Shown one piece after another: positions 7,873-15,710 of a DNA stretch of 64,000 bases; the first letter of the stretch is position 1, and each line of letters begins with the position of its first letter. A model generated the notes under the pieces. That model searched no databases. It was not told where the DNA came from and worked only from the letters and a program-made list of their open reading frames with translations. The DNA comes from Nocardioides cavernaquae (lineage in GTDB: Bacteria > Actinomycetota > Actinomycetes > Propionibacteriales > Nocardioidaceae), in NCBI RefSeq assembly GCF_003600895.1, contig NZ_QYRP01000002.1:62001-126000 (forward strand), written 5' to 3'. The translations under genes were made by a program, and so were the position numbers.

Positions 7873-9879
7873 TCAGCGCAGGACGTCCAGTAGCGACGCG
7901 TGGTCGTCGGTCCAGGCATCACGCGGCGCTCCATCAAGCGGCGCCCAGCCGGATTCGTCGGTGAGGACATCCGCCAGACCGCCGTCGGGGCTGAGCGTCA
8001 CCCACACCGACAGCCTCCCTAGAGGCTTCTCACCGCCCTGTCCGATCGCTGAATCCCAGCCAAGACCGGCGGCTGCCCCGGCGACAACCCCGCGGAGGTC
8101 GAAGTAGTTGTTGCTGATGTGGACGACGATCGCGCCGCCGGGACGGACCCGGGAGGCATACTCCGCAAACGCCTCGGCGGTCAGCAGGTGGACCGGCACC
8201 GCATCGGAGCTGAACGCGTCGAGGACCAGAAGGTCAGTCGACGCCGGCGGAAGCTCAGCCACCTTGAGCCGACCATCGCCGGCGATCATCTCGACATCTG
8301 CCGCGGAGGCGGACAAGAAGGTGAAGTTGCGGGTGTCGCTCGCCAGGCGAATGACCTCGGGGTCGATCTCGATGAACCGCATCTTCTGGCCTCTCGAGCC
8401 GTACGCCGCCATGGTGCCTGCGCCCAGCCCGACGGCGGTGATGTCTCTCGCCAGCGAGCCGAAGTGCTCGAAGACGTCTGCCAGCGGGCCGCTGCGCGCG
8501 TAGTAGGCCGTCGGTTCGTTGCGCTTCCCCGGCTGTGTCGACTGGAATCCATGGACCGTCGTGCCGTGCCCGAAATCGACCCGGTCTGATTGCTCGATCA
8601 CTACATACGAGCCATAGAAGGTCCGGGAACGCGCGAGCACCTCGCCACGCTGGAGCGTCGTGAACGATCCGACCACCAGCAGCGCGGCCATCGACAGCGC
8701 GATCCAGCGGGTTGCTCCCACGGCGAGCCACAACAGTGGAACACCGGCAAGGACCAGCGAGTACTCGATCACCCGGTCGAAGACCAAGGGCGCTACTAGC
8801 CCGTTGAGGAGTCCACCCAGAGCGCCACCGATGGAGATCACCACGAAGAACAAGGTGAGGTGATCGGCGGGTGGACGATCCGCAGCCAGGATGGCGTGAG
8901 CCACGTAGGCAACGACCGCGAGCATCGCCAGGTGTGCCCCCACCGTCAACGGAAGCGGAAGTGACTGCTCCGCAAACGTCATCGCGCGGGTCCCGATCAC
9001 GAGCACCAGCGCGATCGTGGCCATGCGGGCCGGACGGCGACGCCCCCGACCCCCGAAGGCGACCACGAAGGTTGCCAGGTAGATGGCCAGCGGCATGACC
9101 CACAGGAGCGGGATCGGCGCGACGTCGGTGGTGATGTGTGCAGTCACGCCGAGCATCAGCGACGACGGCAGAAACGCGAGCGCCAGCCAGATCAGCATCG
9201 TGCGGGTGGAGGGACGTGCTGTGCGCGGCGCTGCCTCAGCAGTGCGTCGACCGCGGAAGGCGGTCAGCCCGCACGTGGTCACCAGCCCCAGAAAGACGAC
9301 GAAGGCAGCCGACCACCACATCCGCTGCTCGTGGAGGGCCAGGTGCGGCTCGACAGCGAAGGGATAGGCGAGCAGGCCGACGAAACTCCCGACGTTGCTG
9401 GCCGCATAGAGGAAGTACGGGTCGTGAGCGCGAGGGACGTCGAGCCACGAGTACCAACGCTGGAGCACGGGTCCGGTCGTCGTCAGCACCGCGAATGGCA
9501 GTCCGACCATGATCACGAGGGTCCGCAGCAGCCACCACACAGGTGACGACTCGGGAGCGGCGTCGGCTGGCAGGGCGAGCGGGAGCACCAGCAGCGGCAA
9601 CACCAGCAGCGGCACCATGATCAACGGTTGCCGGCGTGGTCCGAATCGTGAGGTGACGTGGACGAAGACGTAGCCGAGAAGCAGCACCACCTGGAAGAAC
9701 AGAGTGCATGTCGCCCACACGCTTGCCGCGCCGCCGTACGACGGAAGGAGCAGGCGCGCCGCCATCGGCTCGACCAGGAACAGCAGCGCCGCGCCGGTGA
9801 ACGCGGTTGCCGTATAGAGCACGGCCACCGGATGAACGCGTGCCACCGGAATCGTCCTGAGCGCGTTGTCGGTGGTCAC
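7873..9879 (-). CDS. fused MFS-like transporter / spermidine synthase-like protein
   Basis: 668 residues. The N-terminal ~420 residues hold about 12 hydrophobic helices. The C-terminal ~240 residues are a Rossmann methyltransferase-like domain of the spermidine synthase type: VGLGAGTMAAYG, RFIEIDPEVIRLA and LLVLDAFSSDAVPVHLLT. The aminopropyltransferase activity of such fusions is unproven; they may modify or export amines. The GTG at 9879 lies 6 nt after TAGCGT. The gene converges on the UvrC-like gene with a 1-nt gap. Confidence 0.8.
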   Translation of the reverse strand: MTTDNALRTIPVARVHPVAVLYTATAFTGAALLFLVEPMAARLLLPSYGGAASVWATCTLFFQVVLLLGYVFVHVTSRFGPRRQPLIMVPLLVLPLLVLPLALPADAAPESSPVWWLLRTLVIMVGLPFAVLTTTGPVLQRWYSWLDVPRAHDPYFLYAASNVGSFVGLLAYPFAVEPHLALHEQRMWWSAAFVVFLGLVTTCGLTAFRGRRTAEAAPRTARPSTRTMLIWLALAFLPSSLMLGVTAHITTDVAPIPLLWVMPLAIYLATFVVAFGGRGRRRPARMATIALVLVIGTRAMTFAEQSLPLPLTVGAHLAMLAVVAYVAHAILAADRPPADHLTLFFVVISIGGALGGLLNGLVAPLVFDRVIEYSLVLAGVPLLWLAVGATRWIALSMAALLVVGSFTTLQRGEVLARSRTFYGSYVVIEQSDRVDFGHGTTVHGFQSTQPGKRNEPTAYYARSGPLADVFEHFGSLARDITAVGLGAGTMAAYGSRGQKMRFIEIDPEVIRLASDTRNFTFLSASAADVEMIAGDGRLKVAELPPASTDLLVLDAFSSDAVPVHLLTAEAFAEYASRVRPGGAIVVHISNNYFDLRGVVAGAAAGLGWDSAIGQGGEKPLGRLSVWVTLSPDGGLADVLTDESGWAPLDGAPRDAWTDDHASLLDVLR

Positions 9880-9885
9880 CCAGCC

Positions 9886-9891
9886 ACGCTA
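9886..9891 (-). promoter_or_regulatory. -10 hexamer of leaderless promoter for the MFS-spermidine synthase gene
   Basis: TAGCGT, 6-nt spacer, then the GTG at 9879. Confidence 0.5.
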
Positions 9892-9984
9892 GTGGGGCTA
9901 CTGGCCCTGAATCCGCCGAACGGTCGCACTCTGGCCGATCGCCCGACAAGACGGCCCGCTCGCTGACCACGCGCCCGACTGCCC

Positions 9985-9990
9985 TACTCT
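9985..9990 (+). promoter_or_regulatory. -10 hexamer of leaderless promoter for the AsnC-domain gene
   Basis: TACTCT, 6-nt spacer, then the ATG at 9997. Confidence 0.5.
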
Positions 9991-9996
9991 CGATCC

Positions 9997-10275
9997 ATGA
10001 TCACCGCCATCGTGCTCATCAAGGCCGACGTCTCCCGCATTCCTCAGGTCGCTGAGGCAGTCGCTGACATCGAGGGTGTCTCGGAGGTCTACTCCGTCAC
10101 CGGACGCACCGACCTCATCGCGATGGTGCGGGTGAAGGAGCACGAGCAGCTCTCCAACGTCGTCGCCGAGAAGCTGCGTTCAGTCGACGGCATCACGGAC
10201 ACCGAGACGCACATCGCCTACCGGGCCTACTCCAAGGTCGACCTCGAAGCCACCTTCGACCTCGGCCTGGACTGA
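9997..10275 (+). CDS. stand-alone Lrp/AsnC ligand-binding (RAM) domain protein
   Basis: 92 residues that correspond entirely to the C-terminal effector/oligomerisation domain of Lrp/AsnC regulators (AIVLIKADVSRIPQVAEAV, YSVTGRTDLIAMVRV, GITDTETHIAYRAY). There is no helix-turn-helix. Such one-domain proteins bind amino acids and form dimers or higher rings, and could modulate a full-length Lrp elsewhere. The downstream segment repeats GGACTGACACC twice over the stop region. Confidence 0.88.
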   Translation: MITAIVLIKADVSRIPQVAEAVADIEGVSEVYSVTGRTDLIAMVRVKEHEQLSNVVAEKLRSVDGITDTETHIAYRAYSKVDLEATFDLGLD

Positions 10276-10431
10276 CACCCCGGACTGACACCTCAAGATT
10301 GGCAAGCGGGACTTTTGTCCCCCGATCGGCCATTTCTTGTCGCCCCTCCGGACGTTTGCCCTCGGTTGTCCGAGACCACGCCCGGCGGCGCCTCTACGGT
10401 GAAACGACTGTTCCTGGGAGGGAGCAGTCAG

Positions 10432-10477
10432 CACCGCTGCGCCGCTCGGGCCTCCCCCAATGAGTGGCGCAGCGGTG
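10432..10477 (+). other. strong stem-loop in the 255-nt gap after the AsnC-domain gene
   Basis: CACCGCTGCGCC (10432-10443) pairs perfectly with GGCGCAGCGGTG (10466-10477) around a 22-nt loop with a CCCCC run. The flanking GTCA and TGAC extend it. It lies 157 nt after the upstream stop and 54 nt before the next gene, with no U-run, so it is not an obvious terminator for the first gene. It could be a structured small RNA or a protein site. The rest of the gap shows only weaker hairpins (10314-10325 GGGAC/GTCCC). Confidence 0.4.
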
Positions 10478-10518
10478 TCCTGACTCACGATCGCAACGTG
10501 TGGAGCACACAAAGCGAC

Positions 10519-10524
10519 TAGCCT
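10519..10524 (+). promoter_or_regulatory. -10 hexamer of leaderless promoter for the gene at 10531
   Basis: TAGCCT, 6-nt spacer, then GTG at 10531. Confidence 0.5.
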
Positions 10525-10530
10525 GCGGCC

Positions 10531-11148
10531 GTGGACATGTGGGATGTGGTCGGCTGGGGCGGTTCCGCCCTCGTCGTGCTGTCCCTTCTCCAGGCACGGG
10601 TGCTGCGCTTCCGGGTGCTCAACCTGATCGCCTGTGGACTCCTCGTCGCCTTCAACTCTGCGCTCGAGGTCTGGCCGATGGTCGCGCTCAACGTGGTGCT
10701 CTGCTCGGTGAACGCCTGGTTCGTCACCCGGCTCCTGCGCGAGCGCCACGACTCGACCGCGTTCGAGGTGCTGCAGGTCAAGCCCGACGACACCTACCTG
10801 CTCCACGTCCTCGAGGTGCACGCCGCTGACATCGCGCGGTTCCAGCCGGACTTCGACGCTGCCGGCCTGGGCAGCACCTCGGGGTGCACGGTCTACCTGG
10901 TGCAGAAGGGCGACGAGACGCTCGGCGTCGTCGTACTCGAGATCCAGGGCGACACCGCCGAGGTCCGCCTGGACTACGTCACCCGCAAGTACCGCGACTT
11001 CTCCCCTGGCGAGTTCGTCTGGCGCCGCAGCGGCATGCTCGCGACCCGCGGCGTGCGCCACGTGCTGACGTCGCCGCGCATGGTCAACGCCTACTACGGC
11101 AACGTCGGCTTCCGCCGCGAGGGCGACAGCTGGGTGCTCGACACCTGA
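10531..11148 (+). CDS. membrane protein with soluble C-terminal domain (YgjV-like, GNAT-like tail)
   Basis: 205 residues starting GTG-GAC-ATG. Three hydrophobic segments occupy residues about 5-70 (VVGWGGSALVVLSLL, VLNLIACGLLVAFNSAL, MVALNVVLCSVNAWFV), resembling the YgjV/inner-membrane repeat. Residues 80-205 are soluble and end in VNAYYGNVGFRREGDSW, like the last strand of GNAT folds. No catalytic role is clear. It converges on trpD with a 7-nt gap. Confidence 0.6.
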   Translation: MDMWDVVGWGGSALVVLSLLQARVLRFRVLNLIACGLLVAFNSALEVWPMVALNVVLCSVNAWFVTRLLRERHDSTAFEVLQVKPDDTYLLHVLEVHAADIARFQPDFDAAGLGSTSGCTVYLVQKGDETLGVVVLEIQGDTAEVRLDYVTRKYRDFSPGEFVWRRSGMLATRGVRHVLTSPRMVNAYYGNVGFRREGDSWVLDT

Positions 11149-11155
11149 TCTGTGC

Positions 11156-12187
11156 TCAGACCGAGGCGCAGGCAGCGACCCACTTCTCGAGGGAGCCGGC
11201 GGCCGCGCCCGAGTCGATCGCTGCCGAAGCACGCTCCATGCCCGCCGCGATCTTCTCGAGTACGTCGCCACCGACGGTGTCGTAGATCGCCAGCGCCGCC
11301 CCGGCGTTGAGGACCACCGCGTCGCGGACCGGTCCCGTCTCGCCATCGAGCAGGCGGCGCACGACATCGGCGTTGTGGGCGGTGTCGCCACCGCGCAGGT
11401 CCTCGACGGTCGCCAGCGGCAGACCCAGCGCGGTCGGGTCGAGGGCGATCTTCTCGACGACGCCCTCGTGCACACGCCAGATCGTGGAGGTGGTGGTCGT
11501 GGTCAGCTCGTCGAGGCCGTCGTCACCGCGGAAGACCCAGGCGTCCACGCCGCGGTCGGCGAAGACACCGGCCATGACGGGAGCCATCCCCAGGTCGGCG
11601 CAGCCGATCGCCTGGGCAGCAGGACGGGCCGGGTTGGCGAGCGGACCGAGGAAGTTGAAGATCGTGCCGATGCCGAGCTCGCGGCGCGGGACGGCCGTGT
11701 GGCGCATCGCGGAGTGGAAGGTCGGCGCGAACGCGAAGGTGATCCCGGCCTTGTCGAGCACCGAGACCACCTGGTCGGGCGTGAGGTCGAGCCGGACGCC
11801 GAGGGCTTCCAGCACGTCGGCGGAGCCGGACTTGGAGGATGCCGAACGGTTGCCGTGCTTGACGATCCGGGCACCGGCACCCGCGGCGACGATGGCCGCC
11901 ATCGAGGAGATGTTCACGGAGAAGGTGCGGTCACCGCCAGTGCCGACGATGTCGAGCGCTCGGCCGTCGATCTCCAGGGGCGTGGCGTGGGAGTACATCG
12001 CGTCGAGCAGGCCGGAGACCTCCTCGACAGTCTCGCCCTTGGTGCGCAGCGCGATCACGAACCCCGCGATCTGTGCCGGAGTGGCCTCACCGGAGAGGAC
12101 CTCGCCCATGGCCCAGGCCGACTGCTCGGCAGACAGGTCCGTGCGGGTGACCAGGGTGGCGAGGACGTCGGGCCAGCTGTGCGTCAT
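11156..12187 (-). CDS. trpD: anthranilate phosphoribosyltransferase
   Basis: 343 residues, the usual length. It transfers phosphoribosyl from PRPP to anthranilate in tryptophan synthesis. Signatures are DIVGTGGDRTFSVNIS (PRPP/diphosphate loop), KHGNRSASSKSGSADVLEALG, and FAPTFHSAMRHTAVPRRELG (anthranilate site). It is the last gene of a tight four-gene series with ctaG, the orphan receiver and OsmC; its ATG overlaps the OsmC stop as ATGA. No other trp gene is nearby. trpD in this position next to ctaE matches M. tuberculosis Rv2192c. Confidence 0.97.
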   Translation of the reverse strand: MTHSWPDVLATLVTRTDLSAEQSAWAMGEVLSGEATPAQIAGFVIALRTKGETVEEVSGLLDAMYSHATPLEIDGRALDIVGTGGDRTFSVNISSMAAIVAAGAGARIVKHGNRSASSKSGSADVLEALGVRLDLTPDQVVSVLDKAGITFAFAPTFHSAMRHTAVPRRELGIGTIFNFLGPLANPARPAAQAIGCADLGMAPVMAGVFADRGVDAWVFRGDDGLDELTTTTTSTIWRVHEGVVEKIALDPTALGLPLATVEDLRGGDTAHNADVVRRLLDGETGPVRDAVVLNAGAALAIYDTVGGDVLEKIAAGMERASAAIDSGAAAGSLEKWVAACASV

Positions 12188-12711
12188 GCGCCTGAGGTTA
12201 GTGGACCGCCCGCACGGCGTACGACGATGGTCGGCGGCGTCGCCAGCGACTGCCCCACCACGCAGTAGCGCTCGGCCAGCGACCCGAGGCGATCGAGGGT
12301 GGCCTGGTCCGCGTCGGTGTCGAACGTCGCCGTGACCGTGATCGGCCCGACTCCCACCGGCACGGACCGGTCGACACCGAGCGTGCCGCGCGCATCGAAC
12401 GCGCTCTCGGCCACCAGGGAAGCGGACCGGATCGAGATGCCCATGGCGGTCGCGACGCTGCGGAGCGTGACGCCGGCGCAGCCGAGGACGGCCTCCATCA
12501 GCATGTCGCCGCTGCAGGCATCCGAGCCGTCGCCCCCGGTGGCGCGGTGCAGACCAGCGCGCACGGGACCGGCGAAACCGTCGATCGTGGCGGTGATGCC
12601 CTCGTCGCCGAAGTCGCCCGTGGCGTGCACCGGCGTCACCGCCGAGGCCGGATCCTCGCGATAGCGCTCCTTGAGCGGCGCCTGCGCCGCGCGCAGCTCA
12701 CCGGCATCCAC
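12184..12711 (-). CDS. OsmC family protein
   Basis: 175 residues from GTG 12711, 7 nt after the stop of the receiver gene. OsmC/Ohr-type fold features are DACSGDMLMEAVLGCAGVTLRSVA, with two cysteines placed for thiol peroxidase chemistry (first Cys in SDACSGD, second in LGCAGVT). The C-terminal RYCVVGQSLATPP is also typical. Members reduce organic hydroperoxides using cysteine thiols, although many actinobacterial members are uncharacterised. An in-frame start at 12813 would lie inside the upstream gene and was rejected. Confidence 0.85.
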   Translation of the reverse strand: MDAGELRAAQAPLKERYREDPASAVTPVHATGDFGDEGITATIDGFAGPVRAGLHRATGGDGSDACSGDMLMEAVLGCAGVTLRSVATAMGISIRSASLVAESAFDARGTLGVDRSVPVGVGPITVTATFDTDADQATLDRLGSLAERYCVVGQSLATPPTIVVRRAGGPLTSGA

Positions 12712-12718
12712 GGGAACG

Positions 12719-13126
12719 TCAGCCGGCCGCGGGGACGCGAGCGCGGAGCAGCCGGACCACGACCTCGGCCAGCTGGATCGGGTCGAGCGGCTGGGGCACT
12801 GCCGCATCGGCACGCGACCAGGTGGCCAGCCACGCGTCCTGCGGCCGGCCGGTCAGCACCAGCAGCGGCGGACAGTTGTGGATCTCGTCCTTGAGCTGGC
12901 GGGCGATGCCGAGCCCACCGGCCGGCACGGCCTCACCGTCGAGGATGGCCAGGTCGATCCGGCCCGAGTCGAGCTGCTGGATCACCACCGGCTCGGTCGC
13001 GACCTCGACGTACTCGAGCTCGGGCAGGTCAGGGTGCGGCCGCGATCCGAGCGCGAGGAGCACCTGGCGGCGGGTCGTGGAGTCGTCGCTGTAGACGAGG
13101 ACCTTCAAAGTCGTGATCTGGCTCAC
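12719..13126 (-). CDS. orphan response-regulator receiver-like protein without output domain
   Basis: 135 residues. The start is GTG 13126, overlapping the ctaG stop as GTGA. It has the order of a receiver fold: acidic pair Asp14/Asp15 (YSDDS), candidate phospho-acceptor Asp63 (AILDGE) and Thr92 (VLTGRP). The position of the invariant lysine reads VPQPLDP, that is Gln112. Loss of that Lys usually marks an atypical receiver that signals without normal phosphorylation. No DNA-binding domain follows. No histidine kinase gene is in the window. Confidence 0.75.
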   Translation of the reverse strand: MSQITTLKVLVYSDDSTTRRQVLLALGSRPHPDLPELEYVEVATEPVVIQQLDSGRIDLAILDGEAVPAGGLGIARQLKDEIHNCPPLLVLTGRPQDAWLATWSRADAAVPQPLDPIQLAEVVVRLLRARVPAAG

Positions 13127-14052
13127 TCGCGCATCGTATCCCTGCGCTCCAGCAGGTCGAGGCGCCGATCCTCGCGCGCCGCCTCCTTCATCGAGTCGCG
13201 CACCCACTGCGTGAAGAGGACCGCGAAGAAGATCAGGCCCACCACATCGCCCGCAGCCCACAGGATGCCGCCCGCGAGCTGCTGGTCATCGGCCACCGAG
13301 GGAAGCCAGGCGCCCATCGGCCCCTCGCGCAGCGCCTCGTAGTGCGCGCCGCCGATCAGCTCCTTCTGGGCCATGATCGTGACGCCCAGGAAGGCATGGA
13401 ACGGCAGTGTGAGAAAGACCATCAACAGGCGGAACGGCCACGCCACACGCCCGGGCACCGGGTCGATGCCGAGCAGGGGCCAGAAGAAGAGCGATCCGAC
13501 CAGCACCAGGTGGACGTGCATCATCTCGTGGACGTACGCCGAGCTCAGCGCCGCGTCGTACCAGCCGGAGAAGTAGAGGGCCCACGGCGAGACGATGTAG
13601 AGGCCGAGGGTGACCGGCGGGAACGACAGCACCGCGACCACCTTCGAGTGGAGCACCGCAAGCAGCCAGTGCCGCGGTCCCCGGGTCGAGGTCCCGGGCA
13701 GCGTGCGCAGGGCCAGTGTCACGGGGGCACCGAGCGCGAGCGCGAGCGGGACGACCATCGCCAGGATCATGTGCTGGACCATGTGGACGCTCAGCAGCGT
13801 CGTGTCGTACGCCGAGATCCCCGACGAGGTCGCGAAGAAGAACGCACCCATGCCGACGACCACGAACGAGAGGGTCCGGCCGATCGGCCAGTGGTCTCCA
13901 CGGCGGCGCAGGACGGCGACACCCCAGAGATAGAGGCCGGCAGCCCACACGGTCGCGACGAAGAGGAATGGGTCGAGTGACCACTCCGTGAACACCCGCT
14001 CCAGCGTGAATCTGGGGAGGTCGGGAGCGCTGGCGACGAGGGGAAGGAGCAC
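13123..14052 (-). CDS. ctaG: cytochrome c oxidase assembly protein CtaG-like (caa3_CtaG family)
   Basis: About 309 residues from GTG 14052, with seven or more hydrophobic helices. The caa3_CtaG family (PF09678) motifs are visible: LLSVHMVQHMILAMVVPLAL and YVHEMMHVHLVLVGSLFFWPLLG, with several intramembrane His residues, and LPFHAFLGVTIM. Such proteins are implicated in copper delivery to aa3-type oxidase. It is divergent from ctaE with only 74 bp between start codons, so the assembly factor and structural genes share one promoter region. The longer start at 14154 would run into the ctaE coding region. Confidence 0.88.
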   Translation of the reverse strand: MLLPLVASAPDLPRFTLERVFTEWSLDPFLFVATVWAAGLYLWGVAVLRRRGDHWPIGRTLSFVVVGMGAFFFATSSGISAYDTTLLSVHMVQHMILAMVVPLALALGAPVTLALRTLPGTSTRGPRHWLLAVLHSKVVAVLSFPPVTLGLYIVSPWALYFSGWYDAALSSAYVHEMMHVHLVLVGSLFFWPLLGIDPVPGRVAWPFRLLMVFLTLPFHAFLGVTIMAQKELIGGAHYEALREGPMGAWLPSVADDQQLAGGILWAAGDVVGLIFFAVLFTQWVRDSMKEAAREDRRLDLLERRDTMRE

Positions 14053-14059
14053 GGTGTGA

Positions 14060-14065
14060 ACTTTA
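14060..14065 (-). promoter_or_regulatory. -10 hexamer of leaderless promoter for ctaG
   Basis: TAAAGT, 7-nt spacer, then the GTG at 14052. Confidence 0.55.
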
Positions 14066-14113
14066 GAACGACCAACATGCGGGGGTCGGGGTGCCCTCAG
14101 GCCCGAGTATCGA

Positions 14114-14119
14114 CATAAT
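14114..14119 (+). promoter_or_regulatory. -10 hexamer of promoter for ctaE-qcrCAB
   Basis: CATAAT followed by a 7-nt spacer and GTG 14127. An ATG at 14118 overlaps the hexamer and so could not be on a transcript made from it. Confidence 0.5.
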
Positions 14120-14126
14120 GGCGCCC

Positions 14127-14777
14127 GTGGCGACAGCAACTGCGATTCCGGCATCCCGTCTGCACGGGCATCACGACCGTCCGAGCATGGTCTCGGTGGG
14201 CACGATCATCTGGCTCTCCTCCGAGCTGATGTTCTTCGCTGCCCTCTTCGCGTCGTACTTCACGATCAGGGCACAGCTCCCGGGTCTGTGGGCGGACAAG
14301 ACGGAGCTCCTCAACGTCCCGTTCTCCACGACGAACACCATCATCCTGGTGCTCTCCTCGGTCACCTGCCAGTGGGGCGTCTTCGCCGCTGAGCGTGGTC
14401 AGGTGGGCCGTGGTGGCGCAATCTGGCACTTCTGGGGCAAGACCCAGGGCTGGGGCCTGCGCGAGTGGTTCATCCTCACGTACCTCATGGGCGCCGTCTT
14501 CATCGGTGGCCAGGCGCTCGAGTACGCCGAGCTCATCCACGAGGGCCTGACCATCCCCTCTGACGCCTACGGCACGGTCTTCTACCTCACCACCGGTTTC
14601 CACGGTCTGCACGTCACCGGTGGTCTCATCGCTTTCCTGTTCGTCCTCGGACGGACCTACCTGGCGCGCCGCTTCACTCACGAGCAGGCAGTCACCGCGA
14701 TCGTCGTGTCCTACTACTGGCACTTCGTCGATGTGGTGTGGATCGGTCTCTTCCTGACCATCTACGTCATCAAGTAA
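14127..14777 (+). CDS. ctaE: cytochrome c oxidase subunit III
   Basis: 216 residues from GTG 14127 ([16 protein letters not shown]); an ATG at 14118 adds three residues. Five to six hydrophobic helices are present, with subunit III hallmarks [41 protein letters not shown] and [15 protein letters not shown]. It is part of the aa3 oxidase (complex IV) and leads the qcrCAB genes, as in mycobacteria where the bc1 and aa3 complexes form a supercomplex. The leaderless spacing from CATAAT favours the GTG start. Confidence 0.96.
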   Translation: MATATAIPASRLHGHHDRPSMVSVGTIIWLSSELMFFAALFASYFTIRAQLPGLWADKTELLNVPFSTTNTIILVLSSVTCQWGVFAAERGQVGRGGAIWHFWGKTQGWGLREWFILTYLMGAVFIGGQALEYAELIHEGLTIPSDAYGTVFYLTTGFHGLHVTGGLIAFLFVLGRTYLARRFTHEQAVTAIVVSYYWHFVDVVWIGLFLTIYVIK

Positions 14778-14813
14778 CCCAGCAGTTTCCTGACAGATCG
14801 AGGACTGAATCAC

Positions 14814-15710
14814 GTGCGACTCCTGAATCGCTCCGCTGGACGAATCTCGCGGCACCGCCGCGGGCCGTTCGCGGGCCTGCTCGTCATCGCGCTCGGGCTG
14901 CTGGTCATGGGCGGCTTCTTCGCCGCCTTCGCTCCTGCGAACGCGGAAGAGGGCTCCGACGGCCTCTCCCAGCAGGAGAAGATCGACGCCGGCCGCAAGC
15001 TCTTCCTGCTCTCCTGCGCCACCTGCCACGGGCAGAACGGCGAAGGCGTCCTGACCCAGGACGGCAAGGGCAACCTCGGCCCGTCCCTCGCTGGTGTCGG
15101 TGCCGCTGCAGTCCACTTCCAGGTGGAGACCGGCCGCATGCCGATGGTCCAGCCGGGCAAGCAGGCGCTGCGCAAGCCCGACGTCTTCTCCGCCGAGGAA
15201 GTCGAGTACCTCGCGGCGTACGTCGCCTCGATGGGCCCCGGCCCGGCCGAGCCCGCGCAGGAGGAGTACGACCTCGACGCTGTCGCGGGTCTCTCCGACG
15301 ACGACCGGCGCGCTGCGATCGTCCGCGGCGGCCAGCTGTTCCTCACGAACTGCACCGCCTGCCACAACTTCGACGGCTCCGGCGGCGCCATGCCGTGGGG
15401 CAAGTTCGCCCCGAAGCTCAAGGGCGTCGATGAGAAGCACATCTACGAGGCCATGCTGACCGGCCCGCAGCAGATGCCGGTGTTCCCCAACGCCGCACTC
15501 ACCCCCGAGGACAAGCGGGACATCATCGCCTACCTCGAGTCGATCGAGGACCGGGAGCAGACCCCGTCCTACGGCGGCTTCGGCATGGGTGGCCTCGGCC
15601 CCGTGTCCGAGGGTCTGTTCGCCTGGCTGGTGGGCATCGGTGGACTGGTGGGCTTCGCCTACTGGATCGCTGCCCACACCGCGCGCTCTGAGAAGAAGGA
15701 AGAAGCGTGA
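14814..15710 (+). CDS. qcrC: diheme cytochrome c subunit of the bc1 complex
   Basis: 298 residues from GTG 14814. An N-terminal membrane anchor/signal is followed by two cytochrome c domains with CATCH (near residue 65) and CTACH (near residue 180), and a C-terminal transmembrane helix (LFAWLVGIGGLVGFAYWIA). Two c-type hemes in one anchored subunit are the actinobacterial replacement for cytochrome c1 plus soluble cytochrome c, passing electrons straight to CuA of CtaC. The stop overlaps qcrA as GTGA. Confidence 0.97.
   Translation: MRLLNRSAGRISRHRRGPFAGLLVIALGLLVMGGFFAAFAPANAEEGSDGLSQQEKIDAGRKLFLLSCATCHGQNGEGVLTQDGKGNLGPSLAGVGAAAVHFQVETGRMPMVQPGKQALRKPDVFSAEEVEYLAAYVASMGPGPAEPAQEEYDLDAVAGLSDDDRRAAIVRGGQLFLTNCTACHNFDGSGGAMPWGKFAPKLKGVDEKHIYEAMLTGPQQMPVFPNAALTPEDKRDIIAYLESIEDREQTPSYGGFGMGGLGPVSEGLFAWLVGIGGLVGFAYWIAAHTARSEKKEEA

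Noticed and set aside
10432..10477. 6C RNA motif
   Set aside because: That class needs two hairpins with loops of six or more C; here there is one main hairpin with five C.
12711..12813. Longer OsmC start at 12813
   Set aside because: The extra residues lie inside the receiver gene and look like a Ser/Arg/Trp shadow frame.
14118..14120. ATG 14118 as the ctaE start
   Set aside because: It overlaps the CATAAT -10 element; GTG 14127 fits the leaderless spacing. The difference is only three residues, so this is not certain.
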